From positions 1 through 64,000 of the forward strand of contig JAHDYR010000008.1 of assembly GCA_019828565.1 (NCBI GenBank): DNA of 64,000 nucleotides. Reading direction: 5' to 3'. Made by a program: the position numbers and the translations under genes. The notes under the pieces were generated by a model. It saw only the letters and a list, made by a program, of their open reading frames with translations, did no database searches and was not told the DNA's origin. Positions 1-10,200 of this stretch are shown in pieces. Position 1 is the stretch's first letter; every line of letters begins with the position of its first letter. This DNA comes from Carpediemonas membranifera. Its lineage: Eukaryota > Fornicata.

Positions 1-1385
1 TTTGCGGGTGGCCTCCTTGTCGTTGAGATAACCAAGGAACACTTGAGGGCCACTGAAGCAGATCTCGCCAATCTCGCCGTCTTCAAGGACGTCACCAGCG
101 GACCCGTCCTCCTTCATGGCCTGGCGGATAGTGAGGGGGAAGTTGGGGGCACTGTAGCCGACAAACAGGGAGATGCTGGTAGGGTCCTCGAGGTCGACGG
201 GGGTGTACGTGCAGAAGCCACCGACCTCCGTCAGACCAAGACCGGTGGCGACCTTCATGGTGGGGCCGCCCATGGCTATCACCTTTCTCATGAAATCGGC
301 AGTGACGGATTGACCGCCATAGACTGCGAATTTGAGGGAAGAAAGGTCGTACTTGCCCTCAGTGTACTCCTTGACGCGCCACTCTAGCTGGAACATGGAG
401 GGAATCTGACCAATCCTGTGTGAGTTGGTTGAAAGAAGAGGGGTACATACATGGAAACACGGTGCTGGTGGATGGCTTCGAGGCACGTCTTGGCATCAAA
501 GACAGGGATGAGGACGCCAGTGCAGCCGGAGACGATGGTAATGCAGAGGAGCTCGCCGATGCCGCCGATGTGACTGAGGGGTAGGTTCAGCAGCACCCTG
601 TCTTCAGCCGTAAAGGCCACGAGCGTACACAGGTTCTTAGCCTGCACTGCTAGGTTCTGGTGGGAGATCAGGGCGGGCTTGGGGTTGCCAGTGGACCCCG
701 TGGTGAAGATGATGAGGCATGGATCATCCTTCTCGAGGGCAGCAGAGATACGACGGACGGAACCAGAGATCATCGTCACAGCAAGATGCCACACGGCGAA
801 CTTAAGGAAGCGTTTGATGTGGACAGCGCCGGGGATGATGTCAGCGGGAGCTTCGGAAGGTTGGACCTGGATGAACTTGACCTCGGGGTGCTTGGCGACG
901 GAGGGGGCAATGTTGGGGCGCAGGTCGATCTTGGCGAGGCCGAGGAAGAAGAAAGCCTTGGGCCGGGTCTTCTCGATGCAGTATTCTATCTCGTCAGTCT
1001 TGAGGCGCAAGTCGATAGGGCACATAATGGCACCGATGCGCATGGCGGCGATGAAGAGGGAGACGTGCACGGGGAGGGCGGGGAGGTACGTCATGATGAC
1101 GTCGCCCTTCTGGATCCCGTGGGCACGAAGGACAGCGGCGATAGCATTCGTCTGAGTGCGGAACTTGGAGCGGGTGATCATCTCACCGGTGCTGTGATCG
1201 ATCAGAGCGATGGAATCAGGGCGAATGTTCGCCCAGTGGTCCACAGAACCAAAGAGAGTGCCCGAATCGCCGCAGTTGGCGTTAATAGCCTTGATAGAAT
1301 CTTGGTAATTCTTCAGCCAGCGTGCGTAGATCTCATTGTCTTCATTCAGAACGCCGCCGGGAAATGGAAGATTTTCCGTTGACAT
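1..1385 (-). CDS. AMP-dependent acyl-CoA synthetase/ligase, 3' end off the window
   Basis: Member of the ANL (AMP-binding) superfamily, which adenylates a carboxylic acid and usually transfers it to CoA. The protein contains FTTGSTGNPKP, a close match to the phosphate-binding A3 signature, followed downstream by GGQSVTADF and GLGLTEVGG, matching the later A4/A5 region. The start is the ATG at 1385 (MSTENLPFPGG); the frame is open further upstream but without conservation. The gene is interrupted by a 35-nt intron (416..450). Splicing converts a premature stop into a continuous frame reading RVSMIGQIPSMFQLEWR. The C-terminal hinge and lid domain lie beyond position 1. Substrate cannot be told from sequence. 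The family is confident; the specific enzyme is not. Confidence 0.85.
416..450 (-). other. 35-nt spliceosomal intron in the acyl-CoA synthetase gene
   Basis: On the minus strand it begins GTATGTACC and ends CAACTCACACAG. Without splicing the conserved AMP-binding frame stops shortly after; with it the frame continues to the window edge. The 3' end shows a branch-like CTCAC directly followed by ACAG. Confidence 0.85.
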
Positions 1386-1570
1386 TTGTGCCGTTCTGTC
1401 GATTTGTTCGTTGTAGTCCAGGAAAGAATTTAGGGGAGAATTTAAGCCGTCTTCTGAAAGATACTTTCCTCTCTCGAAAGCCCCGAAAAGCGCTACAACC
1501 AGCCACACCCGTCACCAACTTTCCCTCTGATCTCAATCGTATCGTGAGTCAATCATACAGGATCGAGCCT

Positions 1571-2761
1571 TTATTCCACTTCGCCCGCCCTCCTCGGCTC
1601 AGCCCTAGTACGCTGAGTAAAGTGCCCGAGGTCCGTCGTCAGTCTAGCGACGAGTCGGGCCTGCTCCTCTTGAACCTCCCTCGCGTCCTTTGGTTGCCAG
1701 TAGGCTTGGGCAGTGTAGCACTTGAACGCTGCCGGTGACACAATCTCGGATAGTTGACGGTCCGTGATATCGTCGTATCTTGCCTTGACATCCCGCACGA
1801 TCAAGGCGACCGTGATCTCTGCCAGCCTGGTTGCTGCCCTGCCAGCAGATGTATGGTCACGCTTGACTGTCGAGAGCCGGCTTAAGAGATCAGGCAGACT
1901 ATCGAACGAGCACTCGTCGGCCAGCATGCTGACAGCAAGAAGGTGATTCGAATCACTAGTCGGCAACAGCGTCCGAGCGGCAAGGATGAACGGTCTCTCA
2001 AGCCCCACGTCCGATAGTATCCGTGCCACTGCGATCTCCTGGAAGTAGACGCCGAGAGCTTGCTTGTCAATCATCTTCGGGTTGGGGATGTAGGCATAGC
2101 CTTCCCAGGCAGTCAACGTGTCCGAATACCGCTCGCTGTTGTTGTACTGTGTTGCCAAGAGGGAATGGAAGACTGAAATTGACCTTGGCGACATAATCTG
2201 CACCATTCTCTGAAGCTCGGCGACAGCGGAGGCGTGTCTGGCAAAGATTGTCATCACCTTGATAGTCAACCGGGGGCATGCCTTGAAGTGCAACGGATGT
2301 CCGTTCATGAATATACGCCGCATGATGTCGATATGAATATCGTCGACGTGGTGTTTTGCCTCTTCCACCGCCTTCTCGGCCATCAAACGCTCAACTGGAG
2401 CAGTCACCGCATCACCACTGACATTCGGGTCGAGCAAGGCACGCATGATTTGCATCATCGGGAGTGCGTGAATTGCTGGGTCGCCAGTGAGGAGAAGACT
2501 CTGGTCCGTGGGGTCCACTTTGGCCCGCTCGAACTCTTTGAGGAGGCTAGTACCAATTGTATCGACGAATCTGTTAAATCGCATGGGTTCTGCCTCGTTA
2601 AAGGGGCCTATACGCTCACAAGCCAAGCGAACTTGCTCAAGAGGAAGGTTGGAATCCCCACGGGCGTTATCCATCATATCATCGGCTGTACTACGTATAT
2701 CGATTCCTCTTCTCTCCCAGAAGTTAGGAGGTATTTGCCCAGCGCCACCAATCTGTCTCAT
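1571..2761 (-). CDS. Hypothetical protein, 396 aa
   Basis: Single uninterrupted reading frame beginning with ATG at 2761 (MRQIGGAGQIPPNFWERRG). I do not recognise a family. The protein looks soluble and mostly helical, with no signal peptide, no membrane segment and no low-complexity stretch. The C-terminus is charged and ends in a basic tail (TRAEPRRAGEVE). It is transcribed in the same direction as the acyl-CoA synthetase gene, 185 bp away, and diverges from the type I membrane protein starting at 2961. Coding status is supported by length and by protein-like composition. Function is unknown. Confidence 0.6.
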   Translation of the reverse strand: MRQIGGAGQIPPNFWERRGIDIRSTADDMMDNARGDSNLPLEQVRLACERIGPFNEAEPMRFNRFVDTIGTSLLKEFERAKVDPTDQSLLLTGDPAIHALPMMQIMRALLDPNVSGDAVTAPVERLMAEKAVEEAKHHVDDIHIDIMRRIFMNGHPLHFKACPRLTIKVMTIFARHASAVAELQRMVQIMSPRSISVFHSLLATQYNNSERYSDTLTAWEGYAYIPNPKMIDKQALGVYFQEIAVARILSDVGLERPFILAARTLLPTSDSNHLLAVSMLADECSFDSLPDLLSRLSTVKRDHTSAGRAATRLAEITVALIVRDVKARYDDITDRQLSEIVSPAAFKCYTAQAYWQPKDAREVQEEQARLVARLTTDLGHFTQRTRAEPRRAGEVE

Positions 2762-2960
2762 GTCAATTCATGGCCGCTTATCCTGCGCGTTTTGGGCCTT
2801 TCTGGAGACGGCTCTTGACGGCACGGGACAAGTCAGCCATGGGACTATGCCACGTCAGCTGTACCTGCGTCTGTGTCTGAGAACGCAGGTTAATGATCAA
2901 GGCACTCTAGTGATCGAGCGAAAGCCATTTTTCCGGTCCTTTTGAGTATTCAGTAACGTA

Positions 2961-4793
2961 ATGCTTGCAAGAACATTTCATATTCCCGTTATTCTGGCAT
3001 TGGTTGTGTTCGCTGCCTGTACGATGCACACAGAGACATATCCCTTCTCCCCCTTCTTCAGCCAGCTGTTTTCCCTCGATCACACACATATACCTTCTTC
3101 AGATCAGCCTGCATGGGCGCAAATCACCGAGACGGCCAAAGGCTACCGTCTCTATCGGCAAAGGTCAGACAGCTGTCCCGACGATTGCATGACTTCCTAC
3201 ATACCCATCCCAACTCACCCAGGGCTCCACCCAGAGAAGGGACAGGCTATATGGCGCGAGCTTCCAGCAATAGGAGGCGTTGACCTCCCACCGGTCGCGC
3301 AGAACCAGCTCAACGTCTATGCTGAGCTCCGGTGCAACTGCGCCAACTCAACCAAGCATGCATCCATCGCAAGACCCTTGCGCGCAGCTCCAGTAAGCCC
3401 TATCCAGATTGATCTAGCAAGGGACGGGCTAGAAGGACTTGAGAAGATCATCCTGGTTCATGTCAAGGGGCTGACAAGGGCTAGGGGGGCACGGTACACG
3501 CGATACAACCCCGTACTCGAGATGGATGACGGTTTGCACACTTGGAGATTCCCCGCATATACAAGCACGGGCGACGCAGATTCGGACTTTATTGAGCTCA
3601 TCACGGGCGAATATCACGCGATAACACCCTCCAGCGCCCCTGAGGCGAGTCCGTACCAGTTTACCGACAACATCTTCAAGGCGTACCGCCGGAAACGGTA
3701 TGCCAACATGCTCACATCCGACCACTGTCTTTCCCTCGGTGGAGCGATCCACGGCTTTTCTATGCCGTCGATACTGTCATACTTCATGACAGGCCCCGGT
3801 TGTGACTCCATTTCAGTCGAGACGGAGTCACAAGTGCAATTTATGGTCGATTACACGACTGCGGTTCTCCAACATGAGCAGCCGGCCATAATGGTACTTA
3901 ACGTCGAGCACGTAGTCGACAGTCAGGTCGATAAGGCTCTAGCCGACCTCCATGCGGCTGCCGTGAATCACGGGAAGACTGGCATCATTGTGTCAGGATC
4001 GCATTGTGACAATCCCGCGACAATATGGGATACGATCTCCGCGGATCTGCCACTATTGGATATAACACTACCCGCCCATTTCGTCGAGGCCCATCCCATG
4101 TTCGAGGAAGCCCTCGAGGCACACATTGGCGATGCAGTCAGGCCTAGAGACGTCATGCTGACGCTGATTCACCTCATTCAGCGGCACCACGCCCTGATTG
4201 ACAGAGAAGGCAAGCATCCGGACGCCATGTCGCTAATGCTGCCTTCTAAGTCCACTAGTGTCGCCCGGAGGACATCGGCAATGGCCGGGCTCGAAAGCAT
4301 ATTGGATCAGATACCAACACCGCCAGATACTGACCTGGATGAGACTAAGATGCGTGAGATCATCATGGATTGGCTTAGACTGCACATTCGACTCCAGAAG
4401 TCGACCGAGTTACTCCGAATTGATGGGCCGGTTCTTGTCAGAGACATGGGCTTGACTTTGATTCAAGTCACTGCCACTTTGTCAACAGGCGAGCGGTTCC
4501 CAGTGTATCTTGCCCGGGTCGGAGGTGAAGAGTCTGTTATTGCTGCAGACCTTGTCGGCATGGAACGTATTGACTTGGGCGATGGGTCGACTGGCCTCCC
4601 GTTCTGGATCTTGCCCCTCGTTGGTGTTGTGGTATTAGCCTTAGCTGGCATTGGCATTTGTTTCTTCCGCCGCCGCCCACTGCATGGCAAGTCTGACCCA
4701 ACCCTTCCAGTGTTCGATGTTGATGACATGGCAGTGTCATCCCTGCCCATGTTTGGCACGAAACGCCGCACCAAACTTGAGGCCGAGACATAA
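2961..4793 (+). CDS. Type I single-pass membrane protein, 610 aa, unknown ectodomain
   Basis: The N-terminus (MLARTFHIPVILALVVFAAC) looks like a signal peptide. One strong membrane segment lies near the C-terminus (about residues 551-573, FWILPLVGVVVLALAGIG), followed by a basic stop-transfer RRR and a cytoplasmic tail of roughly 40 residues ending KRRTKLEAET. The extracellular part of about 530 residues has scattered cysteines (for example SCPDDC and CNCANS) but no domain I can name. It is probably a surface protein. The coding region ends about 70 bp before the derived copy of the direct segmental duplication begins. Confidence 0.7.
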   Translation: MLARTFHIPVILALVVFAACTMHTETYPFSPFFSQLFSLDHTHIPSSDQPAWAQITETAKGYRLYRQRSDSCPDDCMTSYIPIPTHPGLHPEKGQAIWRELPAIGGVDLPPVAQNQLNVYAELRCNCANSTKHASIARPLRAAPVSPIQIDLARDGLEGLEKIILVHVKGLTRARGARYTRYNPVLEMDDGLHTWRFPAYTSTGDADSDFIELITGEYHAITPSSAPEASPYQFTDNIFKAYRRKRYANMLTSDHCLSLGGAIHGFSMPSILSYFMTGPGCDSISVETESQVQFMVDYTTAVLQHEQPAIMVLNVEHVVDSQVDKALADLHAAAVNHGKTGIIVSGSHCDNPATIWDTISADLPLLDITLPAHFVEAHPMFEEALEAHIGDAVRPRDVMLTLIHLIQRHHALIDREGKHPDAMSLMLPSKSTSVARRTSAMAGLESILDQIPTPPDTDLDETKMREIIMDWLRLHIRLQKSTELLRIDGPVLVRDMGLTLIQVTATLSTGERFPVYLARVGGEESVIAADLVGMERIDLGDGSTGLPFWILPLVGVVVLALAGIGICFFRRRPLHGKSDPTLPVFDVDDMAVSSLPMFGTKRRTKLEAET

Positions 4794-4850
4794 AATCATT
4801 TTATTACGGATGCACGCAATTGTTGAAAACAGGGAAGTAGGGTTCGCAGT

Positions 4851-5345
4851 ATGAAATCATGTCTCGAGGATGTCCTGCAGGACATCGGGGTGCCCCTCCC
4901 GCCCGGCCTCACGCTGAAGCAGATGACGGCGGATAAGGTCGCCTCCACCAAGCCGACTAACCCTAAGTGCGTGTTCTGCGGCAAGCACGATTCCAGCATC
5001 ATCGGCCCAATCAAGTCGAGCAAGAAGGCGGGGATATACTTCCACGAGATGTGCGCGCTTAGTCTCCCAGAGGTTTGGAGAGCGGCGCCCTCGCAGCTTG
5101 TCAAGGCCGGGCTGACCCCGCATGAGACGCTGGGCGATCATTGCTGGTTCAATGTCGCCAAGTCGTTCAAGAGAGCTGGCCCGCTCAGGTGTAGCATCTG
5201 CAGCAAGCTGGGTGCGGGCGTGGGTTGCTGGGTGCCCAGTTGCCGCGTCTCCGTGCACTATCACTGTGCGTGCCAGACTGGCTGGGTGTACAAGCCGGAG
5301 CTGCACGGCCAGTTCTTCTGCGAGAAGCATCGGAAGATGGTATAG
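4851..5345 (+). pseudogene. 5'-truncated PWWP-ePHD copy, chimeric 164-codon ORF
   Basis: Duplicate of the 3' part of the PWWP-ePHD gene at 44098..45451. It keeps the extended PHD module, with zinc ligands in CVFCGKHDSS, FHEMC, CSICSK, CWVPSC, HYHC and FCEKH, but lacks the PWWP domain and the linker. The ATG at 4851 and the next few codons come from the unique flank, so the duplication created a short chimeric frame (MKSCLEDVLQDIG). It could in principle be expressed as a free ePHD protein. A non-functional fragment is more likely. Confidence 0.75.
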
Positions 5346-7208
5346 CCTGCTGGGCGAGTGTATTGTTGTAAAGCCGCGTCAAGACCACTGGAGTGCCATA
5401 AAGTTGAAGCGAACTGCGATCATTTATGCTCAATACTTCAGTTATGGTGCGTCACGCATGACCCTTGACCCGCGCGGTGATGGCCCTGATCTTCTCGGTC
5501 AGCTCCTTCCTGCGATCGAGCTCCTTCATCAGCACACGTACCTTCCGCAGATTCTCCTCTTCGGTCTCCCGGATCCTCTTCTGCATCTCGAGCTCCTTCT
5601 GTAGGATGCGGGGGACGGTCTCATTCGTGAATCTCCTGGCCTCCATCATTTCCTGGACCTCGGCAGTCATCGTCCGAATCATCGCGCGCGCTTCTGACTC
5701 CAGCTTCTCCTTCTGCTCAGCCGCCTCGATCTTGGTGTCGGCCAGCTCGGCGCTGAGTGCATCGACCTCCTTCTGTAAGCCCTCTTGGCGCTTGATGTCC
5801 TCCTGCATGCGTTGGACCTCGCGCTTGTCGTTCTTGCGCTTCTGATCCTGCTTCAGCTCAATCATTCGCGTGACGCTCTCGATCTCCTCGTCCAGCGCTG
5901 CCTCCATTGACGTCATCGAAGCCGCCTCGGCCCTCACACTCTCGGCCTTAAGCTCCAGCTCGGTCTTGGTCTTCGCCTTGGTCGCGGCCTCCGCTTTCAG
6001 GCTCGAGTCAAAGTCAACAAGCGTCTTGCGGCACGCCTTAACCTCGGCCAGCGTCCCGTCGAGCAGGCTGACGGTGCCGGCCAGCTGCGGGGGGACGTTG
6101 TCCCTGAGGGAGTCGACGATCTGCCGCTTGGCGTCTTCAGTCTGGCGGCACTGCGCCTCGACCTGCTCCACCTGGCTTCTGATCGTGGAGAGCCCCTCCT
6201 GGAGGATGTCCCTGGCTTTGACGAGCTCGCTCGTGCCCTGCTGCCGCAGTCTCTTCTCAGCGTCCTCGAGGTCCTTCTTGTGGGCTGCCAGCCGAGCCTT
6301 GGGCGCCTCAACGCGCGCCAGGGACGACGAGGCAAGCTTGTCCAGCTCTGCACGGAGCAGCTTGATCTCTGCCTCGTTGGATGCTGTCTGCTCGACGAGC
6401 TCATTGGTGGCGCGGATGATGTCCTCGCACTCGGCCTCAATCACCTCCCTGGCGGTGAGGGTCTGCCTCCTCGAGGCCCAGCATCGCGCAGACCTGGCGT
6501 TCGGAGTTCGGGTCGTCCACGGGGAGGCCCGCGCATGCGAGGGCGGCGTCGCCCAAGCCTTCCTGCTCGCCATCCATGACGGTGCCCTCTGGCATCGCCC
6601 TGATCCTCTCTTGGTGTTCTGCGACTTGCGCGTTCATCGTGAGGCACGCGTTGTTCAAGCTTTTGAGCACGACAGGAAGGTGGGTCATCTCCTGCCCTGC
6701 CCGGGGGAACTCGCTCAGGTAGTTCATGTCCTCTTTGAGCCCCAGCTCCATCGCTGTGGCGAAGGCCTTGCTGGCGTTCTTGCGAAACTCCGCGAGGCTT
6801 CGCTTGTCGCCATCAGCAACGATGTCGATCTGTACACCAACGTGTTCGAGAGCAATGTGCCTGATGGCTCGACAGAGCGTAGGCATGGATTTCGTAAGGC
6901 TATCTTCGGATACAGCCTCCTTAAAGCCCGAAAACGCAAGCCATTCGATGATGGAGGCGACGTCGGGGCCGCCACGCGTCCGCGAGGGCGTCTTTGGCGC
7001 TTTGGCTACCGATTTTGGCACCGCAAGAGTCGTGCGTCTCTTGCCCGGCGTGCGGGCTCTCGTACTTAGCCCAAATGTCTGTCGGCGCTGCATATTGCGG
7101 AAATCTCATTCATATTCTGCACCGAAGACTACGGCCGGCACGACTGCAGACTGCTCTGCCTGTGGCATGGGTAGGCCGTAGTAATGCTGTTCTGATAGTA
7201 GCCGGCCT
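4865..7208 (+). repeat. Direct segmental duplication, derived copy (pairs with 44971..47312)
   Basis: About 2.34 kb matches 44971..47312 in the same orientation, at an offset of 40106 bases at the left end and 40104 at the right. I saw only a few substitutions (for example at 4871) and two single-base indels: C3 versus C2 at 6447..6449, and G6 versus G5 at 6089..6094. This copy truncates the PWWP-ePHD gene, so it is the likely derived copy. No target-site duplication or terminal repeat is visible at its edges. Confidence 0.9.
5452..7093 (-). pseudogene. Ndc80-like coiled-coil gene, copy A, frameshifted
   Basis: Second copy of the gene at 45558..47197. The ATG at 7093 opens a frame with a basic N-terminal tail and a calponin-homology-like domain, which terminates at about 6437. 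An extra C (CCC at 6447..6449, CC in the other copy) shifts the frame. The remaining coiled-coil part (IEAECEDIIRATNELVEQ onward) continues in another frame to 5452. At the position where copy B is broken (6089..6094) this copy is intact. The break may be real decay or an assembly error in a repeat. Confidence 0.75.
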
Positions 7209-7273
7209 CATTCTTATCCTGACACCGGATGAACGGCAAATATCATTTAGTGTACACACGTAAGTAACGTAAT

Positions 7274-10200
7274 TCAGTGCTCAAGGCATAGTAATACATC
7301 TCTGACTCTCGGCCAGATCTCATCGCTCACCGGATCATACCGAATCGGGTTCTTTGTCGCAGCAATTTCATCCGCATCCAGGAGGCAAGCAGGGTCTTCA
7401 GCAGCCGAGTTCACACTGAACATGACGGGTAGTACAAGGTCAGACAGACGATAATCCACCCAAGCCTCGTCACAGGCCAGGGTCTGGAGCGTTGGCACGA
7501 GGGAATGCCGGACGGCCGACAGAATGCCCTCGTTGGGGCAGACGGTGATGATTCCAAGGACCCTGCGGATAGTCTCATAGGCTGCGGGACATGGTTTCGT
7601 GGCCGCACCAGTGAGGATCTCAGCCAGGAGGGAAACACCTAAAACTGCATCGACTGTGGTCGACCCGATATGACTCCAGATCGAGTCAGTCACGGACACC
7701 GTGACGCCAGCTTGGCCTCTGCTGGTCTCCAGGGAGATGGTGTCTCCCGTGAATGCGAGGTATGCAATGACGAGAGGGGTCGTGAGGTCCGTCTGAGTCA
7801 GGAACCTGCTGTGCATTTCCCGTAGCATCGACGTAGCGACTGTGTTGGAGTCAAACTGTAGCAGTACGGGCAGCATGAGCCTTACCAGGGACCAGAGGGG
7901 CCATCCTGCCGGGCTGATTCCCATCATGGAGGCAACGCTGGCCTCATCAGGAGTCATAGACTTTGGCTTGACCGCGGCAAGTGAAGAAAACGGATGGCCC
8001 GACACAGAGAGCGCCTTCGGGTCGAGGATCGCCAGCATCAGGTTGTTTGCCGCCTTCCAGTCCGGCCTAGTGAGCAGGCAGAATGCCGAGAGCCAGAAGA
8101 GGGTCCGTATGTGCTCTGCATTGGCCTCAGAACCAAGCGCCATGTTCGAGACGACAATGGCAAGGGATGACAACGCCTCGTGCATCACAGGGCTGGGGTC
8201 GGGCGTCGCTACCTTCAGCACAGTTTCATGACAGATCTTGACGGCCGACATCGGCGAGTGAAGCAGCCCGACGAGGCATAGTGCTCGCCCCCTGGTAGAT
8301 GCGAGGGCTGGGGCGCTGGCAGGGGCAAAGGCGAGGTGCGAGGCCATCTTGAACCACTCAGACCTGGTTTGGGCCAGCTTGGCAGATGTGTTGGCGGCCA
8401 CTATGGCGAGTCTGACGAGTACGGGAAGGAGTACGTCCATGGCGGCCCCGGGCTCAGGATGGAGGAACGATTCAGCCAAACTAGGGGACGTCAGCTCAGC
8501 GTGGATCTGCTCGAGATCGGGGGACGATGCTTGGGCGATCAAACTGTGGGAGACTGCCCGGACGGTGTCATAGGCGACGGACGCGGTCTCGGGCAGCCCC
8601 ACCGTGAGGGCGAGCACGTGTAGGACAGGCGGCAATGATGCGTCCAGGTTGATACAGTCGAACGCGAGTTGGTGTATCAGGGAAAGGTAGGGGTGGGCGT
8701 CCGCTGGCCGGGCAGACTGGGCCTTGTCGATGCCGCGTCTCACCACAGCGTCCACACAGGGCGCCATGCTCTCAGCCTCACCGACCATGGCGAGTAGAGC
8801 GAGGCCGACGTCCTCGTGGGACTCGGGGTCCTTCTCAAGCGACTCCAGCACGACTCCAATGATTGATTCAACCACATCTGGAGCAGCGCCTGCGTACATG
8901 GCGAGCTGACGCCACACAACCTGCGCCAGGAGCACGCGCTGGCCTGGTAGAGCCCTGGTGAGGGCGAGACCAGCTGACACGATCTCGGGAATCCGCTCGG
9001 GCATGGTCGCGGCAACGATGGAGATGATATGGGGGACGAACTGGAGAGCGGGCATGACCAGCTCGGCGGGCATGCTTGGGGCGAGCTCCATGGCTAGAAC
9101 GCACATGTCGACCGTCAGGGCAGGCAGGGCCTGTCCGAGCTGGCTGACCACGGCGATGACAGTGGGATAGGGCAGCGGCGAGACTGAGACGACAGATGAA
9201 CCACTGCTGGCAACGAACATCCCCTTGGCGACGGACTTGTGTCCGGCGATGGGGTGCATTTTGGTCAGGACGGCGTGGACAAGGGTATAAGCGGCACTGC
9301 GGGCAACTATGTCCGCTGAGAACATGGATGCGAACCCGACTACGAGCATGCGGGCCGGGAGGACGGCCTGGCGCGTCTCCTCGCCCACTACGGCAACAGG
9401 CGCGTCGACCCGGGCCTGGTGGATGCACTCCTGGCATATAGCACTGACCTGCTCGACAGACGCGACAGGGCCGGTTAGGCGGACAGCGGGGCACACTGCT
9501 GAGGCCTCTGACACGAAGATGGTCTCCCCGTCAACGGCGACAGTGACGTCGGCGAGTGCAAAGGCGTCGACCCTGGTGGTCTGGGGGGTCGCCCCGTGCA
9601 TAGTAATGATGAGGTCCTTGGCTGAGATCGACAGCGTGGCGTCATGCCGTGACTTGGGCACTCCCAGGTCAAACGAGTGAAGGATCCTGGCATCCAGCTC
9701 CAACGACCGTGCAGTCAGCGGCATCGGCTGAGCCTTCTCACCGAGGGCCTTGCGGATCATAGACGCAGAGGTGTAGACCCGGATTTTCCGTATGTCCGCC
9801 TGGGACAGAGTTTTCGCTAAACTGCGGAGACTTGAGTCAAAGTCAGTCCCGGGACGAAGCACGTGCAGCGCCTTGAGGTTCTCTCGTGCCTCAGGGGGGA
9901 CCACAGCGAATAGTCTCATGAGCCATGCTGTCGGGACCCTTTGGGCATGGGTGCAGTCAATGACGACCTCGAATGGCAACGTCCAGAAGGGCTGGGCGAT
10001 GTCGATCATGTGCCGCAGGATCGCAGTGTGGTCGAGCTCAGCAGAGTAGTGCTCGCCGCGCCACCAGAACAGGGGACGCCTCTCGGCCGACTGGCCCGAC
10101 TGGACGAAGACGGCGGAGGCGGCCTCAAGCAGGGCTGGGTCGATGTTGTCCGAGTGGCGTTTGAACTCGTCAAGGTGCGGGGATGCGATAGAGCCAGAGT

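Noticed and set aside
660-1382. Long open frame on the plus strand opposite the acyl-CoA synthetase gene
   Set aside because: GC-rich antisense shadow; the minus strand carries the conserved AMP-binding motifs.
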